A DNA stretch of 14,473 nt, from NCBI GenBank assembly GCA_018812395.1, contig JAHJDS010000336.1:1-14473 (forward strand), in the 5' to 3' direction. The stretch is from Pseudomonadota bacterium (GTDB lineage Bacteria > Desulfobacterota > Desulfarculia > Desulfarculales > JAHJDS01). Below, piece after piece: positions 13,166 through 14,473 of the stretch (the first letter of the stretch is position 1; each line of letters opens with the position of its first letter). The notes under the pieces are model-generated. The model ran no database searches and had not been told where the DNA came from. It saw only the letters and a list, made by a program, of their open reading frames with translations. Made by a program: the position numbers and the translations under genes.

Positions 13166-14473
13166 AGGGTGACCCGGCTGATACCCAGCAATTCGGCCGC
13201 GGCGGTCTTGTTGCCGTCGGTCATCTCCAGGGCGGCGGCGATGCGCCGGTCCTCATCCATTTCCAGGGGCAAGACCATCCGCTTGGCCGGGGCGTCGAAC
13301 TCGGGGGGCAGGTCGCGGCGGGTCAGGATCTGGTCCCGGGCGGCGACGTAGGCGTACTCCAGGACGTTGATCAACTGCCTGACGTTCCCCGGCCAGGGGT
13401 GGCCCCGGAAGACCTCGAGCACGGCCGGGTCCAGGCCGGTGATCCGCTTTTTACCCCGCCGGTTCATGACCTCCAGGAGGTGGTTGGCCAGCAGCGGTAT
13501 GTCCTCGGTGCGTTCCCAGAGCGGCGGCAGGCGGATGGGGATGACGTTCAACCGGTAGTAGAGGTCCTGGCGGAACCGGCCGGCGGCGATCAACTCGTCC
13601 AGGTCGCGGTGAGTGGCCGAAATGACGCGCACGTCCACGTCAATGGGCCGATGGTCGCCGACCCGCTCGATGGTCCCGGCCTCGATGACCCGGAGCAGCT
13701 TGACCTGGACCTCGGGCGGCAGGTCACCGACCTCGTCCAGCAAGAGGGTGCCGCCCCGGGCGGCCTCGAACCGGCCGATCCGGGACGAATGGGCCCCGGT
13801 GAAGGCCCCCCGGACGTGGCCGAACAGCTCGCTTTCGAGGAGGCCCGGGTTCAGGGCGGCGCAGTTGACGGTCAGGTAGGGCTTGTCGGCCCGGGGGCTC
13901 AAATCGTGTATCGCCCGGGCGGCCAGTTCCTTGCCCGTCCCCGACGCCCCGAAGAGGATCACCGGCGCCTCGGACTGGGCCGCGGCGGCGGTCATGTCGT
14001 ACACGTCCCGCATCAGCGGCGAGTCGCCCACCAGGCCGTGGAATCCCGGCGGCTCGGTCAGCTTTTTGAGGCGGGCCACCTCCCGTTCCTGGCGCACCAG
14101 GTCGGTGATGTCCACCAGCGTCTCCACGCCGAGCACGGGTTTGCCCTCGGGGTCGTTGATGGTCGTCGCGTTTTTAAGGATGTAGACCCGCCGGCCGTTT
14201 CGCCGGCGGATGGTGCAGCGCTTGCGCTCCACCGGCCCGCCGGCGAAGAGGGGGCAGTGCTTTGTAAACGAACCGCCCTCGGGGAGCATGCAGGTGTCCC
14301 CCTCCAGGACCGAGCAGGGGTGGTTGACCAGGTCCTCTTCTTCGTACCCGGTGATGGCGCACAAGGCCGGGTTGACCCCGACGATGGTGCCCTGGCTATC
14401 CACGATCAGCAGGCCGTCGGGCATGGTCCGGATGATGGCCTCGAGGGTCTGGACGTAATCCTGGCCGTGGCCC
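13132..14473 (-). CDS. Sigma-54-dependent PAS/AAA+/Fis transcriptional regulator, N-terminus beyond right edge
   Basis: An NtrC-type enhancer-binding activator. The frame is open to the right edge, and the 16 codons before the first ATG (14424) read as typical PAS-preceding sequence (DYVQTLEAIIRT). That ATG is therefore probably internal and the gene is 5'-truncated. Counting from it: PAS domain 1 to about 110 with five cysteines (C22, C37, C45, C57, C70) and the KNATTINDPEG/ETLVDITD end; Walker A GASGTGKE (159-166); the sigma-54 contact loop GAFTGA (206-211); Walker B TLLLDEVGDL (226-235); FRQDLYYRLNV (284-294). A Fis-type helix-turn-helix near the C-terminus contains GNKTAAAELLGISRVTLWKKL (404-424). 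All parts needed to activate sigma-54 RNA polymerase are present. The sensed signal is unknown; the cysteine-bearing PAS suggests redox or metal sensing, as inference. The gene overlaps or abuts the membrane spermidine-synthase-like gene and may control it or distant targets. Confidence 0.92.
   Translation of the reverse strand, partial: GHGQDYVQTLEAIIRTMPDGLLIVDSQGTIVGVNPALCAITGYEEEDLVNHPCSVLEGDTCMLPEGGSFTKHCPLFAGGPVERKRCTIRRRNGRRVYILKNATTINDPEGKPVLGVETLVDITDLVRQEREVARLKKLTEPPGFHGLVGDSPLMRDVYDMTAAAAQSEAPVILFGASGTGKELAARAIHDLSPRADKPYLTVNCAALNPGLLESELFGHVRGAFTGAHSSRIGRFEAARGGTLLLDEVGDLPPEVQVKLLRVIEAGTIERVGDHRPIDVDVRVISATHRDLDELIAAGRFRQDLYYRLNVIPIRLPPLWERTEDIPLLANHLLEVMNRRGKKRITGLDPAVLEVFRGHPWPGNVRQLINVLEYAYVAARDQILTRRDLPPEFDAPAKRMVLPLEMDEDRRIAAALEMTDGNKTAAAELLGISRVTLWKKLKKQAQT

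Overview
The window is GC-rich (mostly dense G+C coding DNA with two AT-rich intergenic islands) and looks like a chromosome segment of a Gram-negative anaerobe, most probably a Desulfobacterota (deltaproteobacterial) lineage. The reasons are System II cytochrome c maturation genes (resB-resC), a cysteine-bearing PAS/sigma-54 activator, an OFA-type MFS carrier and a membrane spermidine-synthase-like protein. The taxonomic call is inference from gene content only.

Layout. Positions 1-4019 (minus strand) hold serS, then a secreted penicillin-binding-type transpeptidase, then a membrane HAMP/HD-GYP protein that leaves the window on the left. A 369-bp AT-rich divergent region (4020-4388) carries a near-consensus sigma-70 promoter for serS. 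On the plus strand follow resB and resC, overlapping by 4 nt, and an MFS carrier (7440-8792) with an internal 27-residue tandem duplication.

Positions 8985-10510 (minus strand) are the least ordinary part. They encode three co-directional, extremely basic proteins that I cannot assign to a described family. One is an exported protein with 13 consecutive Arg/Lys-rich octapeptides. The second is a shorter paralogue with a 2-nt frameshift in its signal peptide. The third is a 62-residue Lys/Gly cationic amphipathic peptide that starts immediately after the paralogue's stop codon. A 393-bp AT-rich spacer (10511-10903) lies upstream and holds several inverted repeats and a plus-strand terminator-like hairpin with no gene in front of it.

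Positions 10904-14473 (minus strand) hold a sigma-54-dependent PAS/AAA+/Fis regulator, cut by the right edge, overlapping or abutting a 753-residue polytopic membrane protein with a central spermidine-synthase-like domain.

How the genes work together: ResB and ResC form the haem-delivery and cytochrome c synthetase complex. serS is housekeeping, and the transpeptidase and HD-GYP protein probably share part of its transcript. The sigma-54 regulator and the membrane spermidine-synthase-like protein are translationally linked. The cationic cluster looks like one transcription unit producing envelope or extracellular polycations of unknown role. It is the best candidate here for an undescribed system.
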